The notes beneath the pieces are model-generated. The model saw nothing but the letters and a program-made list of their open reading frames with translations, was not told the origin of the DNA and made no database searches. From Rhizobium sp. BK313 (GTDB lineage Bacteria; Pseudomonadota; Alphaproteobacteria; Rhizobiales; Rhizobiaceae), in the NCBI RefSeq assembly GCF_014193655.1, contig NZ_JACHZQ010000007.1, forward strand, positions 1 through 64,000: 64,000 bases of DNA, read 5' to 3'. This document shows, in pieces, positions 43,576 to 51,437 of the stretch. Made by a program: the position numbers and the translations under genes. Numbering within the stretch: the stretch's first letter is position 1; each line of letters opens with the position of its first letter.

Positions 43576-44408
43576 TCCGTCGGCTCCCGATGGACCTTGT
43601 GGGCCTCCTGCGGGTAAACTTCCTCCACGACATCGTCGAGGTAATAGGCGGTCATGCCGGGAACGGCGACGATCTCGGTGGTAACGCCGTCCCCGAGAGT
43701 GTGGACGGCGGCGCCGATCAGGCGTTCGCCCGGCATCGGGCGCTCCATCTTGTCGAGAATGAAGGAAGCGGGCGGCGCCCAAACCAACGCTGTGTCGTTG
43801 AATTGCCCCTTCCAGGTCCAATGCAGATGGCCGCTGCCGAAAAGGGCAACGTCATGGGCCGCGATCAGATCGTAGAGACGGCGGCGCTGCGCGGGGCGCA
43901 CGCTCCAATAGCCGGTATCGCCTTCGTCGGACGCATCGACGAATAGCGGCTTGTGGGCGAAGAGCGCTACGCGCCGGCCGCCACGGCTTTCAAGCATATC
44001 TTCCAGCCACTGGAATTGGGCCTTCTCTTCGGCATCCTCGAAGCCCATCAGCAGGCTGTCGAGGCCGATCAGCCGCCAGTTTTCCAGATCCTCCGCCCAA
44101 TAGTCCGGGCCGACCAGTCGACGCCAACGCTCCAGCCGCTCGGCGTTAACGGGCTGGTTGGAGCCCGGCAGATGGCCAACGTCATGGTTGCCGGGAACGA
44201 TCAGCATCGGCACCGAGATCTGCCGCATCAGGTCCATGGAAAATGTGATATCCTCATCCTTATCGGCGCCGTCGACGCTGAGATCGCCGGTATGGACAAC
44301 GAGATCGGCCCCGCTCGCCTCGATCCAGTGCGCCAGTGGCTCCCAATTGCCGTTGAAATGCGGCTTGCTCGGGCTGAAATGCGTGTCGGTGATCTGGATG
44401 ATCTTCAA
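43572..44408 (-). CDS. Metallophosphoesterase leading an ABC transporter operon
   Basis: Cytosolic protein of 278 residues with all five calcineurin-type phosphoesterase motifs: DTH (D8, H10), GDLS, GNHD, AHKPL and GSGHLHW. There is no signal peptide. Close relatives include CpdA/Icc-like phosphodiesterases and phospholipase-C-like enzymes described in rhizobia. Its place as the first gene of a CUT1 importer operon, overlapping the ATPase gene by four bases, suggests it hydrolyses the imported phosphodiester. Upstream there is an AAGCGCTT LacI-type core at 44436-44443. The substrate is unknown. Confidence 0.85.
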   Translation of the reverse strand: MKIIQITDTHFSPSKPHFNGNWEPLAHWIEASGADLVVHTGDLSVDGADKDEDITFSMDLMRQISVPMLIVPGNHDVGHLPGSNQPVNAERLERWRRLVGPDYWAEDLENWRLIGLDSLLMGFEDAEEKAQFQWLEDMLESRGGRRVALFAHKPLFVDASDEGDTGYWSVRPAQRRRLYDLIAAHDVALFGSGHLHWTWKGQFNDTALVWAPPASFILDKMERPMPGERLIGAAVHTLGDGVTTEIVAVPGMTAYYLDDVVEEVYPQEAHKVHREPTE

Positions 44409-44435
44409 GGCGCTTCTCCGAAAATCCTAAAAGGA

Positions 44436-44443
44436 AAGCGCTT
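44436..44443. promoter_or_regulatory. Putative LacI-type operator core AAGCGCTT
   Basis: Perfect eight-base palindrome in the context GGAAAGCGCTTGGGG, about 30 bases before the phosphoesterase ATG. LacI-family operators often centre on a CG inside such a core. The convergent LacI gene at 38320 is the likely binder. Confidence 0.4.
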
Positions 44444-44646
44444 GGGGAGGGAATTTCCTTCAAAACCGGCGCTTCTCATAGCCCTGTTTAGAAGGCCCTG
44501 ATGTCAGTTAGGTAACGGGTCTTTTCACCTGTTTTTCAGTTTTGTCACATCACCGTCAAATGGCGCCGGTGCCTGTCACATGCCTAATTGAGACACTGTA
44601 CGCTGGCGGTTCGGGTGCTATAGATCGCTGGCGAAGGGGAACAGAG

Positions 44647-44856
44647 ATGTCAGACGAACAAAGCCGCATCACCGCACTCGAAGAACTGGTGGCCCATCAG
44701 GGCAAGACGATCGAGGAACTGTCCGATCAGGTGGCGGAGCAGTGGAAAGTGGTCGAGCAGACGCGACAGAAACTCGACCGGTTGACCGAGCGGTTCCTGA
44801 CGCTGGAGGAGCAGACCCTGGACGCACCGGCCATCACCAAGCCGCCGCACTATTGA
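44647..44856 (+). CDS. slyX: SlyX family protein
   Basis: Small cytosolic protein of 69 residues, mostly one amphipathic helix (RITALEELVAHQGKTIEEL...) likely to form a coiled coil, and ending in the family's PPHY tail. Function is unknown in all bacteria. The ATG at 44647 has GGGGAACAGAG upstream, and a TATAGA box lies about 30 bases before it. It stands alone, convergent with the TetR gene. Confidence 0.9.
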   Translation: MSDEQSRITALEELVAHQGKTIEELSDQVAEQWKVVEQTRQKLDRLTERFLTLEEQTLDAPAITKPPHY

Positions 44857-44934
44857 GCGGTTCTATCGTCAGACCTAGGCACGGGACTCGTTGATCAGAG
44901 CCAGAAGATGACTGTGGCTGCGATGCAAGGCGAT

Positions 44935-44965
44935 GAATGACCGATTGCGACTGAGGCGGTCATTC
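44935..44965. other. Hairpin overlapping the TetR gene stop
   Basis: Perfect nine-pair stem GAATGACCG/CGGTCATTC with a 13-base loop between convergent slyX and TetR genes. The right arm covers the TetR stop codon. No T-run follows, so it may stabilise mRNA ends rather than terminate. Confidence 0.45.
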
Positions 44966-45550
44966 GGCCTTGGCCTGAGGTCGAGGGCCTATACCTTCGA
45001 CAACAATCCGGACAATGCGCTTCATCTCGTCTTCATTGAATGCGTTGACGGAAAGGGCGGTCAGCATTGCCTGTCCATATATCCCGAGCAGAACCAGAGC
45101 CATGAAATTGGGATCTTCGTCCCTGCGAATGGCCCCCTGGTTCTGGCCGAGGACTAGAACATCCCTCACGATCCGCTGGAACGAAGGGCGATCTGGAGGC
45201 GGCTCAAGGCTCGGCCGCGTGTCAGGGCTGAGGGCCAGCCTTGCCAGCGAGGGATTGGCGAGGCACCAACCCGCGCTATCGAGAAGGATCGTTTCGAGCA
45301 GGGATAGCGCGCGCTCGTTGTCGGCAATCCGGGAGCGGTACCCCGCGTCATCAGCTTCCGTGCGGGCGATGATCTGCTGGGCGATTTCCTCCTTGGAGCT
45401 GAACAGATTGTAAACGGTCTTGCGGGTCAGACCTGCTCCCGTCGCGATATCTTCCATCGTCGTGTCGGCGAAACCCCGTTCCCGAAACGCGCTATCGGCA
45501 GCATCGAGGATAAGGCGTTTTGAGCGGTCGGTGCGTTTAGAGATTGCCAT
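44960..45550 (-). CDS. TetR family transcriptional regulator
   Basis: Protein of 196 residues. The N-terminal HTH (TTMEDIATGAGLTRKTVYNLFSSKEEI, residues about 30-57) is a clear TetR type. The C-terminal ligand domain is unlike well-known subfamilies. It is divergent from a DUF4336 gene, and a 32-base inverted repeat fills the 52-base gap, so the regulator probably represses both. The ligand is unknown. Confidence 0.9.
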   Translation of the reverse strand: MAISKRTDRSKRLILDAADSAFRERGFADTTMEDIATGAGLTRKTVYNLFSSKEEIAQQIIARTEADDAGYRSRIADNERALSLLETILLDSAGWCLANPSLARLALSPDTRPSLEPPPDRPSFQRIVRDVLVLGQNQGAIRRDEDPNFMALVLLGIYGQAMLTALSVNAFNEDEMKRIVRIVVEGIGPRPQAKAE

Positions 45551-45553
45551 ATT

Positions 45554-45585
45554 TATACATTTGTGTATTTTTACACATATGTAAA
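45554..45585. promoter_or_regulatory. TetR operator (inverted repeat)
   Basis: Arms TATACATTTGTGTA and TACACATATGTAAA match as an inverted repeat at 12 of 14 positions around a TTTT centre. The site is AT-rich and lies between the divergent TetR and DUF4336 start codons. Confidence 0.75.
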
Positions 45586-45602
45586 TATTCTGGATTCCCG
45601 CC

Positions 45603-46292
45603 GTGCTGGAAGAATTTGGCTCTGACCTCTGGGTCGCCGACGGCCCGACGCTTATAGCTGCAGCAGGTTTTCACTACCCGACACGCATGGCCGTCATCCG
45701 GTTGTCTGGTGGTGATCTGTTCCTGTGGTCGCCCATCGCGATCTCGGACGCACTTCTCGCCGGGGTGAAGGAATTGGGGAGAGTTCGCCACCTTGTCGCC
45801 CCCAACATGCTCCACCACACCTATCTGCGCGACTGGCAGCGTGCCTTCCCCAATGCCAGTGTTTATGGGCCTCGCGGTCTTTCGGAAAAGCGCAAGGATG
45901 TCACGTTCAACAGCTTTCTCGGCGAATCTCCGGCTCCACCGGCATGGTCGGGGCAGATCGATCTTGTCGCCATTACGAACAATAGAATCACGACCGAGTT
46001 TGTTTTCTTTCACCGACAAAGCGAAACGGCGATTTTCACCGATCTAATACAGCATTTTGAACCTGGCTGGTTCACGGGATGGCGCGCGCTTGTTGCCCGG
46101 CTGGATCTTATGGTCGCCAGCGAACCTTCGGTGCCACGCAAGTTTCGGATAGCCTTTGCCGACCGGGCTGCAGCTCGCGAGGCGCTGAAGCGCATTCTCG
46201 CATGGCCTACGAAGAAGGTGCTGTTTGCCCATGGCGATCCTGTCACGGAGGACGCACAGGCTTTTCTCTGCCGCGCATTTCGATGGCTGTGA
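45603..46292 (+). CDS. DUF4336 domain protein
   Basis: Protein of 229 residues. Conserved DUF4336 features are an N-terminal MLEEFGSDLWVADGP, RMAVIRLSGGDLFLWSPI, LVAPNMLHHTYL and a late FAHGDPVTEDA. The family has a metallo-beta-lactamase-like fold with degenerate metal sites (HHTYL in place of HxHxDH). It may be an enzyme or a sensor. It is divergent from the TetR gene and is probably repressed by it. No signal peptide is present. Confidence 0.82.
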   Translation: MLEEFGSDLWVADGPTLIAAAGFHYPTRMAVIRLSGGDLFLWSPIAISDALLAGVKELGRVRHLVAPNMLHHTYLRDWQRAFPNASVYGPRGLSEKRKDVTFNSFLGESPAPPAWSGQIDLVAITNNRITTEFVFFHRQSETAIFTDLIQHFEPGWFTGWRALVARLDLMVASEPSVPRKFRIAFADRAAAREALKRILAWPTKKVLFAHGDPVTEDAQAFLCRAFRWL

Positions 46293-46391
46293 GGCCTGTG
46301 ATCAATCTGCGCTTGCGGCGGATATGCTCGATGGCAGCTATGGTCGGCTTGAAGCGGTTTTGATGTCCGCCTGATTGGTAGCTCCTTACCC

Positions 46392-47174
46392 CTAGATCAA
46401 CAGGCCTTGACCGCCGTCGACAAAGATCGGCGTGCCGGTGATGTGACGCGAGCGCTCGGAGGCAAGGAACAACACGGTTTCGGCGATCTCGTCGGCGCTG
46501 CAGGGCTGGCCATTGTTCAAGGGAATGTTGCCTTTCGGCCAGACGACGGGAATGGCGGCTTCTTCCTGGTTGCGCTTGACGGTGCTTTCGGAAATGTTGG
46601 TAACGACTCCGCCAGGGCAGATCGCGTTGATGCGGATACGGTGTCTGGCAAGTTCGAGGGCGAGATGCTGGACGACGGCGATCTGCGCGGCCTTCGTGGC
46701 GCTGTAAGCGGTGGCGCCCGCATTGGTAAAGGTGCGTGTGCCATTGATGGACGAGATGACCACGATGGAGCCGGCGCCCTGGGTTTTCAGATGCGGCACG
46801 GCGTAGTGCAGCGTCAGATAGGTGCCCCGCAGATTGACGGCGATCGTCCGGTCCCATTCCGCGGGCTTCAGATCGTCGATCGGTGCCCAGACGCCATTGA
46901 TGCCGGCATTGGCGAGTACGATATCGAGCCGGCCGAAATGCGCGATCAGGGTGGCGAGGGCGATTTCCATGGCCGCTTCGTCGGCGACATCGGCGATCAA
47001 TCCCAGCGCCCTACCGCCTGCCGCGACAAGCGCCGCTACAGTGTCGTGGACCTCGTCCGCCCCGTGACCGAGAACGCCGATGGCCGCACCTTCCGCGGCC
47101 AGCCGAAAGGCAGATGCTCGGCCGATGCCGGACGTTGCGCCGGTGATCAGAGCGACTTTTCCCGATAGCTCCAT
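46392..47174 (-). CDS. SDR family oxidoreductase
   Basis: Short-chain dehydrogenase of 260 residues. The cofactor motif is TGATSGIG, NAG follows in LANAGING, and the active site is YSATK (YxxxK) with a preceding SS pair. A neutral residue after strand two leaves NAD versus NADP open. FVDGGQ at the end is typical of FabG-like SDRs. No operon partner is near, so the substrate is unknown. Confidence 0.87.
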   Translation of the reverse strand: MELSGKVALITGATSGIGRASAFRLAAEGAAIGVLGHGADEVHDTVAALVAAGGRALGLIADVADEAAMEIALATLIAHFGRLDIVLANAGINGVWAPIDDLKPAEWDRTIAVNLRGTYLTLHYAVPHLKTQGAGSIVVISSINGTRTFTNAGATAYSATKAAQIAVVQHLALELARHRIRINAICPGGVVTNISESTVKRNQEEAAIPVVWPKGNIPLNNGQPCSADEIAETVLFLASERSRHITGTPIFVDGGQGLLI

Positions 47175-47377
47175 TCTATTCTTCCCCTGCCTGCTGCTGA
47201 TGGCAAACCTGCCGGTGAGGCGATCGTTCCCAAGTTCTAATCCGTTCGATGGCGATTCCAGCTGCGACGCATCATCACGTTTCGGTGTTTCACACGCCTG
47301 TGTGTAACAAAAAGCCCTGTCCTCCCGTATCCCCTGGTGACAAGAGATTTTATAATTACTGCCGAGAGGAGATCATC

Positions 47378-48130
47378 ATGAACGGTGCATCGAAAGATAC
47401 GATCCGCAAGACCCTGTCGCGTGTTGCCCGTCCTGCTGCCTTTGCGGTTGGCGCTGTATTGCTCGCCGGCGTCGCGTTGCAATTCGTTACCAGGGCCTCG
47501 GCCGAGGATGCGCGCGTCATTCCGGCGCCGACCGTGGATGAAAAGCCGGGTTCGTCGAACTCGGAAACCGCCGTTCTGGCCGGCGGTTGCTTCTGGGGCG
47601 TGCAGGGCGTGTTCCAGCACGTCAACGGTGTGATCAGCGCCACGTCAGGATATGCCGGCGGCAACAAGGACGGGGCTCACTACGAGATGGTGAGCACTGG
47701 CGATACGGGGCATGCCGAATCCGTGCGCATCGTCTTCGATCCGCACAAGATCAGCTATGGGCATCTCCTGCAAATCTACTTCTCCGTCGCCCACGATCCG
47801 ACGGAGCTCAACTATCAGGGGCCGGACAGCGGCACGCAGTATCGTTCGGCAATCTTCCCGACGAATGCTGAGCAGGCTGATGTTGCCAAGGCCTATATCG
47901 AGCAGCTCAATCACGCCAAGGTTTTCGATGCGGCTGTTGTCACCAAGATCGAGCCGGCACGGCAATTCTATGCGGCCGAGGACTATCATCAGGACTTCCT
48001 GACGACGCATCCCGATTACCCCTACATCGTCATCAACGATCTGCCGAAGATCAAAAATCTGCAGCGCATTTTCCCGAAAGACTATCGCGCCGATCCGGTT
48101 TTGGTCGAAGCGAGCGCCTCGGCGAAGTAG
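47378..48130 (+). CDS. msrA: Exported peptide-methionine (S)-S-oxide reductase MsrA
   Basis: Methionine sulfoxide reductase of 250 residues. The active-site motif is GGCFWG (Cys71). A signal-like segment (FAVGAVLLAGVALQFVTRASAE) marks it as probably periplasmic, or membrane-tethered; most MsrA proteins are cytosolic. The C-terminal region with FPKDYR is typical, and no extra resolving Cys is seen, so thioredoxin-type recycling would differ. The ATG at 47378 follows GAGAGGAG. It would repair oxidised methionine in exported proteins. Confidence 0.9.
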   Translation: MNGASKDTIRKTLSRVARPAAFAVGAVLLAGVALQFVTRASAEDARVIPAPTVDEKPGSSNSETAVLAGGCFWGVQGVFQHVNGVISATSGYAGGNKDGAHYEMVSTGDTGHAESVRIVFDPHKISYGHLLQIYFSVAHDPTELNYQGPDSGTQYRSAIFPTNAEQADVAKAYIEQLNHAKVFDAAVVTKIEPARQFYAAEDYHQDFLTTHPDYPYIVINDLPKIKNLQRIFPKDYRADPVLVEASASAK

Positions 48131-48208
48131 CGCCGTTCAGCCTGTGGATCTTCGAGCGATGCCGGACGATCACGGTCGGCTTTGCAGGAAATGCTCGTAA
48201 CTCTTCCG

Positions 48209-48241
48209 TTGCCTGGTGTATTGCTCCATTACACCAGGCAA
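48209..48241. other. Perfect 33-base inverted repeat before bestrophin gene
   Basis: TTGCCTGGTGTA/TACACCAGGCAA with a 9-base loop (TTGCTCCAT), ending 21 bases before the bestrophin ATG at 48263. There is no T-run. It could be an operator, a 5' UTR hairpin, or a stabiliser for the msrA mRNA end. Confidence 0.7.
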
Positions 48242-48262
48242 TTATCAAGAGTGCTCTTCATT

Positions 48263-49186
48263 ATGATCGTCCGCGACCGGCCAGGTCTCTTCCAGCTTTT
48301 CTTCATCGTTCGCGGTTCGATTATCCGACGGATACTGCCGCAGATCGTCGTGATCTTCCTACTGTCGGCGTTGATCGTCTGGGGGCATGAGGAGCGGCCG
48401 AACGTGATCCTCTCGTTCAACGGCTCGCCCTTTGCGCTGCTTGGCATCGCGCTTTCCATCTTTCTCGGCTTTCGGAACAATGCCTGCTACGACCGCTGGT
48501 GGGAGGGACGGCGTGATTGGGGCCAGCTGGTCTATACGGTCCGCGGCTTCGCCCGTCAGACGCTAATGTTGGAGGCGGCCGGAGAGACTGGTTGCGCGGC
48601 GCGAAGGGATCTGCTGCGCTTGACCATGGCCTTCGCACAGGCGCTGGTTTGTCATCTGCGGCCGGGGGGTGACGAGAGTAAGGTCTTGCGTCATCTGGCG
48701 CCGAGCGAAGTCGAGTTCTATCGCACGGCTCAAAATCGACCGGATCTCCTTCTGCGCCTTATGTCGGCCGACCTTGCGCGATTGAGGGCCGGAGGCGGAA
48801 TTTCGGATATCCAATATCAGATGCTCGATGCCAGCGTCGGCCAGATGGGCGCGGTGCAGGCAGCTTGCGAACGCATCCGCAATACGCCTCTGCCCTTCGG
48901 CTATACGCTGCTTTTGCATCGCACGGCCTATCTCTTCTGTTTCCTGCTGCCCTTCGGTTTCGTGGATACGCTCGGCTGGGGATCGCCTTTCGTCGCGGCC
49001 CTCGTGGCCTACACCTTCTTCGGTCTCGACGCGCTGGGGGACGAGTTGGAGGATCCGTTCAGCAATCGTCCCAATGCGCTCGCAATCGGTGCTCTTGCCG
49101 ATACAATCGAGATCAATCTGCGAGAAGCGCTTGGCGAAACCGATCTGCCGCCGCTGCCGCAACCGAAGGATTTCGTGCTTATGTAA
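48263..49186 (+). CDS. Bestrophin family membrane protein
   Basis: Inner-membrane channel-like protein of 307 residues. Features match the UPF0187/bestrophin family: two early hydrophobic segments, FRNNACYDRWWEGRRDWGQL (the family core), and paired hydrophobic segments near residues 225-265, then PFGxD- and EDPF-type motifs (DELEDPFSNRPNAL). Bacterial homologues form pentameric ion channels. The ATG at 48263 starts the conserved MIVRDRPG; longer readings include an inverted repeat and are not supported. Confidence 0.9.
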   Translation: MIVRDRPGLFQLFFIVRGSIIRRILPQIVVIFLLSALIVWGHEERPNVILSFNGSPFALLGIALSIFLGFRNNACYDRWWEGRRDWGQLVYTVRGFARQTLMLEAAGETGCAARRDLLRLTMAFAQALVCHLRPGGDESKVLRHLAPSEVEFYRTAQNRPDLLLRLMSADLARLRAGGGISDIQYQMLDASVGQMGAVQAACERIRNTPLPFGYTLLLHRTAYLFCFLLPFGFVDTLGWGSPFVAALVAYTFFGLDALGDELEDPFSNRPNALAIGALADTIEINLREALGETDLPPLPQPKDFVLM

Positions 49187-49189
49187 GCA

Positions 49190-49211
49190 ACCGGCAAAAA
49201 TATTTGCCGGT
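49190..49211. other. ACCGGCAAA/TTTGCCGGT hairpin
   Basis: Perfect nine-pair stem with a 4-base loop, directly after the bestrophin stop and before the sigma factor promoter. It may be a transcript end or an operator. Confidence 0.5.
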
Positions 49212-49215
49212 CTAT

Positions 49216-49243
49216 GGAATAAGATCGCCTCTGCTTCCGTATA
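49216..49243 (+). promoter_or_regulatory. Possible ECF-type promoter of the sigma factor
   Basis: GGAAT (49216-49220), a 17-base spacer and CGTATA (49238-49243) resemble the GGAAC-N16/17-CGT pattern of ECF promoters in alphaproteobacteria. The start codon lies only eight bases later, so a transcript from here would be leaderless or nearly so. Confidence 0.4.
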
Positions 49244-49250
49244 TTGGGGT

Positions 49251-49790
49251 ATGGAACGCAAAGGACTGACATTCGATGTTTTGGGGCAGCTCGGTTCGCT
49301 GAGACGTTATGCCCGTTCGCTTGTCCGCAATGCGGATGAGGCGGAAGACCTGGTGCATGATGCGCTGGTCAAGGCCTACGAGCGAAAATCGTCCTTCCGG
49401 CGCGGCGCGAACCTGCGCACCTGGCTGCTCTCGATCTTGCATAATGCCCATGTCGACCGGCTGCGCCAAGCCCGTTCGCTCAATCGCCGCCATGAAGAGG
49501 CTGCTGCTGAATTCGATCAGGCATTGCCGGCTTCTCAGGACCATGCCGTGCGTCTGAAACAGGTGCGCGAAGCCTTCTTCAATCTGCCGGAAGAGCAGCG
49601 CGAGGCTCTGCATCTCGTGGCAATCGAGGATCTTTCCTATCAGGAAGCGGCGTCCGCACTGGGCATTCCCGTAGGGACGCTGATGTCGCGCATAGCTCGC
49701 GCCCGCGCCAGCCTGAGGAATTTCGAGGAGGCATCGCAGCCGATTTCGCATCTTCGACTCATCGGTGGAGGCGACAATGAAAACAATTGA
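49251..49790 (+). CDS. ECF RNA polymerase sigma factor
   Basis: Protein of 179 residues. Region 2 (SLVRNADEAEDLVHDALVKAYERKSSFRRGANLRTWLLSI) and region 4 (PEEQREALHLVAIEDLSYQEAASALGIPVGTLMSRIARAR) are clear. There is no N-terminal extension. The stop overlaps the following anti-sigma gene by 14 bases, the classic sigma/anti-sigma arrangement. The only visible ribosome site is a short GGGG just before the ATG. The nearby msrA and BI-1 genes suggest envelope or oxidative-stress control, an inference from position. Confidence 0.92.
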   Translation: MERKGLTFDVLGQLGSLRRYARSLVRNADEAEDLVHDALVKAYERKSSFRRGANLRTWLLSILHNAHVDRLRQARSLNRRHEEAAAEFDQALPASQDHAVRLKQVREAFFNLPEEQREALHLVAIEDLSYQEAASALGIPVGTLMSRIARARASLRNFEEASQPISHLRLIGGGDNENN

Positions 49791-50547
49791 TCCGATCATC
49801 GATACCGATCTCGATGCCTATGTCGATGGCGAATTGACTGTCGCGCGCCGCGTCGAGGTAGAATCCTACCTCTCGGAACACCCCGCGATCGCCGCCAAGG
49901 TCATGGCCGATATGAGCATCCGCGGTGAGCTGCGCATGGCACTGGCCGGCGAAGGACTGGCGGCGAAAGCGGAAACCCGCGAGGCCGCACGGCGGCTGGA
50001 ACGCGGGCTGGCTTATGGCCGGGTGCTGAGCTCTTTCCAGCGGGTTGCCGCCGTTGCCATTCTGATGGCGGCCGGCTGGGTCGCGCACACATCCTTCGGC
50101 GCCTTCACGGCGAGCGAAGTCAACGCATCCGTTCGAGCGCCCGCTTTCGTCGACGACGCGGTGCGGGCCTACCGGGCGACGGAAGTGCGCAGCCAGATGA
50201 AGTCGCAGTCGGCGCATGCAGCTTACAATCCGGAAGAAATCCGCGCATCGACGGCGATCGTCCTGCCGGAATTACCGGAAGGCTGGCGCGTCACCGATGC
50301 GCAGATTTATCCGTCCGAATTCGGTCCGAGCGTCGAAATGACGGTCAATGCCGGCGAAGGCCGGCAATTGTCGCTGTTTGCCGTTCGTCCAGGCAATTTC
50401 GCCGTCCAGAAGGTCAGTCATGTCAAGCGCGACGACGTCCAGGCTGCCTATTGGCAGATCGGCGAGGTCGCCTACGCGCTGGTCGGCGACGGCAAGGCAG
50501 CTGACCTCGACGGCGCGGCCGAAAAGCTCGCCCGTACCTTGTACTAG
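49777..50547 (+). CDS. Membrane anti-sigma factor
   Basis: Protein of 256 residues. The cytosolic N-terminus (DTDLDAYVDGELTVARRVEVESYLSEHP) has the fold pattern of anti-sigma domains but lacks the HxxxCxxC zinc motif. One membrane helix lies near residues 87-105, leaving a periplasmic C-terminal domain of about 150 residues. It probably binds the ECF sigma factor until a signal reaches the periplasmic part. The ATG at 49777 has GGTGGAGG upstream; a GTG at 49765 is less likely. Confidence 0.88.
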   Translation: MKTIDPIIDTDLDAYVDGELTVARRVEVESYLSEHPAIAAKVMADMSIRGELRMALAGEGLAAKAETREAARRLERGLAYGRVLSSFQRVAAVAILMAAGWVAHTSFGAFTASEVNASVRAPAFVDDAVRAYRATEVRSQMKSQSAHAAYNPEEIRASTAIVLPELPEGWRVTDAQIYPSEFGPSVEMTVNAGEGRQLSLFAVRPGNFAVQKVSHVKRDDVQAAYWQIGEVAYALVGDGKAADLDGAAEKLARTLY

Positions 50548-50569
50548 TTTGAATTAAAGGAGAACGACC

Positions 50570-51286
50570 ATGAACCCGACCAATCCGCGATACGGCTACG
50601 GAGCCGCCGCCGGCTCGCAGGCGCTCTTCGACGAAGGCCTGCGCAAGCACATGCTGCGCGTCTACAATTACATGGGTATCGGCCTCGTGGTGACCGGCAT
50701 CGTCGCGCTGATCGTCGGCACAACGCCCGCACTTTATGTGCCGATCTTCCAGACGCCGCTGAAATGGGTCGTGATGCTGGCCCCGCTCGCCTTCGTGCTG
50801 TTCTTCTCGTTCCGCATTCAATCGATGTCGGCGAGTACGGCACAGACGATGTTCTGGGCGTTCTGTGCGGTCATGGGTCTGTCGCTGGCTTCGATCTTCC
50901 TGGTGTTCACCGGCACCAGCATCGCGCGGACCTTCTTCATCGCTGCAACGATGTTCGGCGCGACCAGTCTTTATGGCTACACGACCAAGCGTGATCTTTC
51001 CAACATCGGCTCGTTCCTGATGATGGGCCTGTTCGGCGTGATCATCGCCAGCGTCGTGAATATCTTCCTGGGTTCGAGCGCGCTGCAGTTTGCCATCTCG
51101 GTCATCGGCATCGTCGTCTTCGTCGGCCTGACCGCCTGGGATACGCAGAATATCAAGGAGCAATATGCCGAGAACTACGACCAGGAGTCGTCACAGAAGC
51201 TGGCCGTTTTTGGCGCGCTGTCGCTCTATCTGAACTTCGTCAACATCTTCCAGCTGCTGCTGAATTTCACCGGCGAGCGGGAATAG
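50570..51286 (+). CDS. Bax inhibitor-1/YccA family membrane protein
   Basis: Inner-membrane protein of 238 residues with seven hydrophobic segments and an acidic C-terminal helix end. The family signature (GLTAWDTQNIKEQYAEN) holds the paired aspartate region linked to proton/calcium leak in bacterial homologues. AAAGGAGAA lies before the ATG. It follows the anti-sigma gene by 22 bases and may share its transcript. Confidence 0.9.
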   Translation: MNPTNPRYGYGAAAGSQALFDEGLRKHMLRVYNYMGIGLVVTGIVALIVGTTPALYVPIFQTPLKWVVMLAPLAFVLFFSFRIQSMSASTAQTMFWAFCAVMGLSLASIFLVFTGTSIARTFFIAATMFGATSLYGYTTKRDLSNIGSFLMMGLFGVIIASVVNIFLGSSALQFAISVIGIVVFVGLTAWDTQNIKEQYAENYDQESSQKLAVFGALSLYLNFVNIFQLLLNFTGERE

Positions 51287-51305
51287 TTTCGAGCTTTTTT
51301 GCTCG

Positions 51306-51348
51306 AGCATGATCCCGAAAACCGTTTCACACTTTTTGGGATCATGCT
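51306..51348. repeat. Rhizobial palindromic repeat, copy 2
   Basis: Arms AGCATGATCC/GGATCATGCT with inner CCGAAAA..TTTTTGG, matching the copy at 35945-35991 apart from a few bases. It follows the BI-1 gene stop by 20 bases. Confidence 0.8.
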
Positions 51349-51390
51349 TCAGGATTGCGTCTCCCTGGGGGTTCAAAGGGACGCAAGACG

Positions 51391-51432
51391 CGCCTGCGGT
51401 ATCTGCGCCGATACCGCAGGCGCAACCTTTTT
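51391..51432 (+). terminator. Intrinsic terminator after the BI-1 gene
   Basis: Perfect 12-pair stem CGCCTGCGGTAT/ATACCGCAGGCG with an 8-base loop, then CAACCTTTTT. It ends rightward transcripts before the convergent FAD oxidoreductase gene. Confidence 0.8.
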
Positions 51433-51437
51433 GGGGC

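Noticed and set aside
42412..43821. 469-residue reading of the CUT1 ATPase
   Set aside because: The upstream part is an off-frame reading of the phosphoesterase; the ATPase starts at MSALSLRG, 43575.
44573..44579. CTGTCAC as a third Pho-box unit
   Set aside because: It is out of phase with the 11-base spacing of the two upstream units.
47291..47304. CACAC-gcct-GTGTG dyad upstream of msrA
   Set aside because: Too short and common to call an operator without a known regulator nearby.
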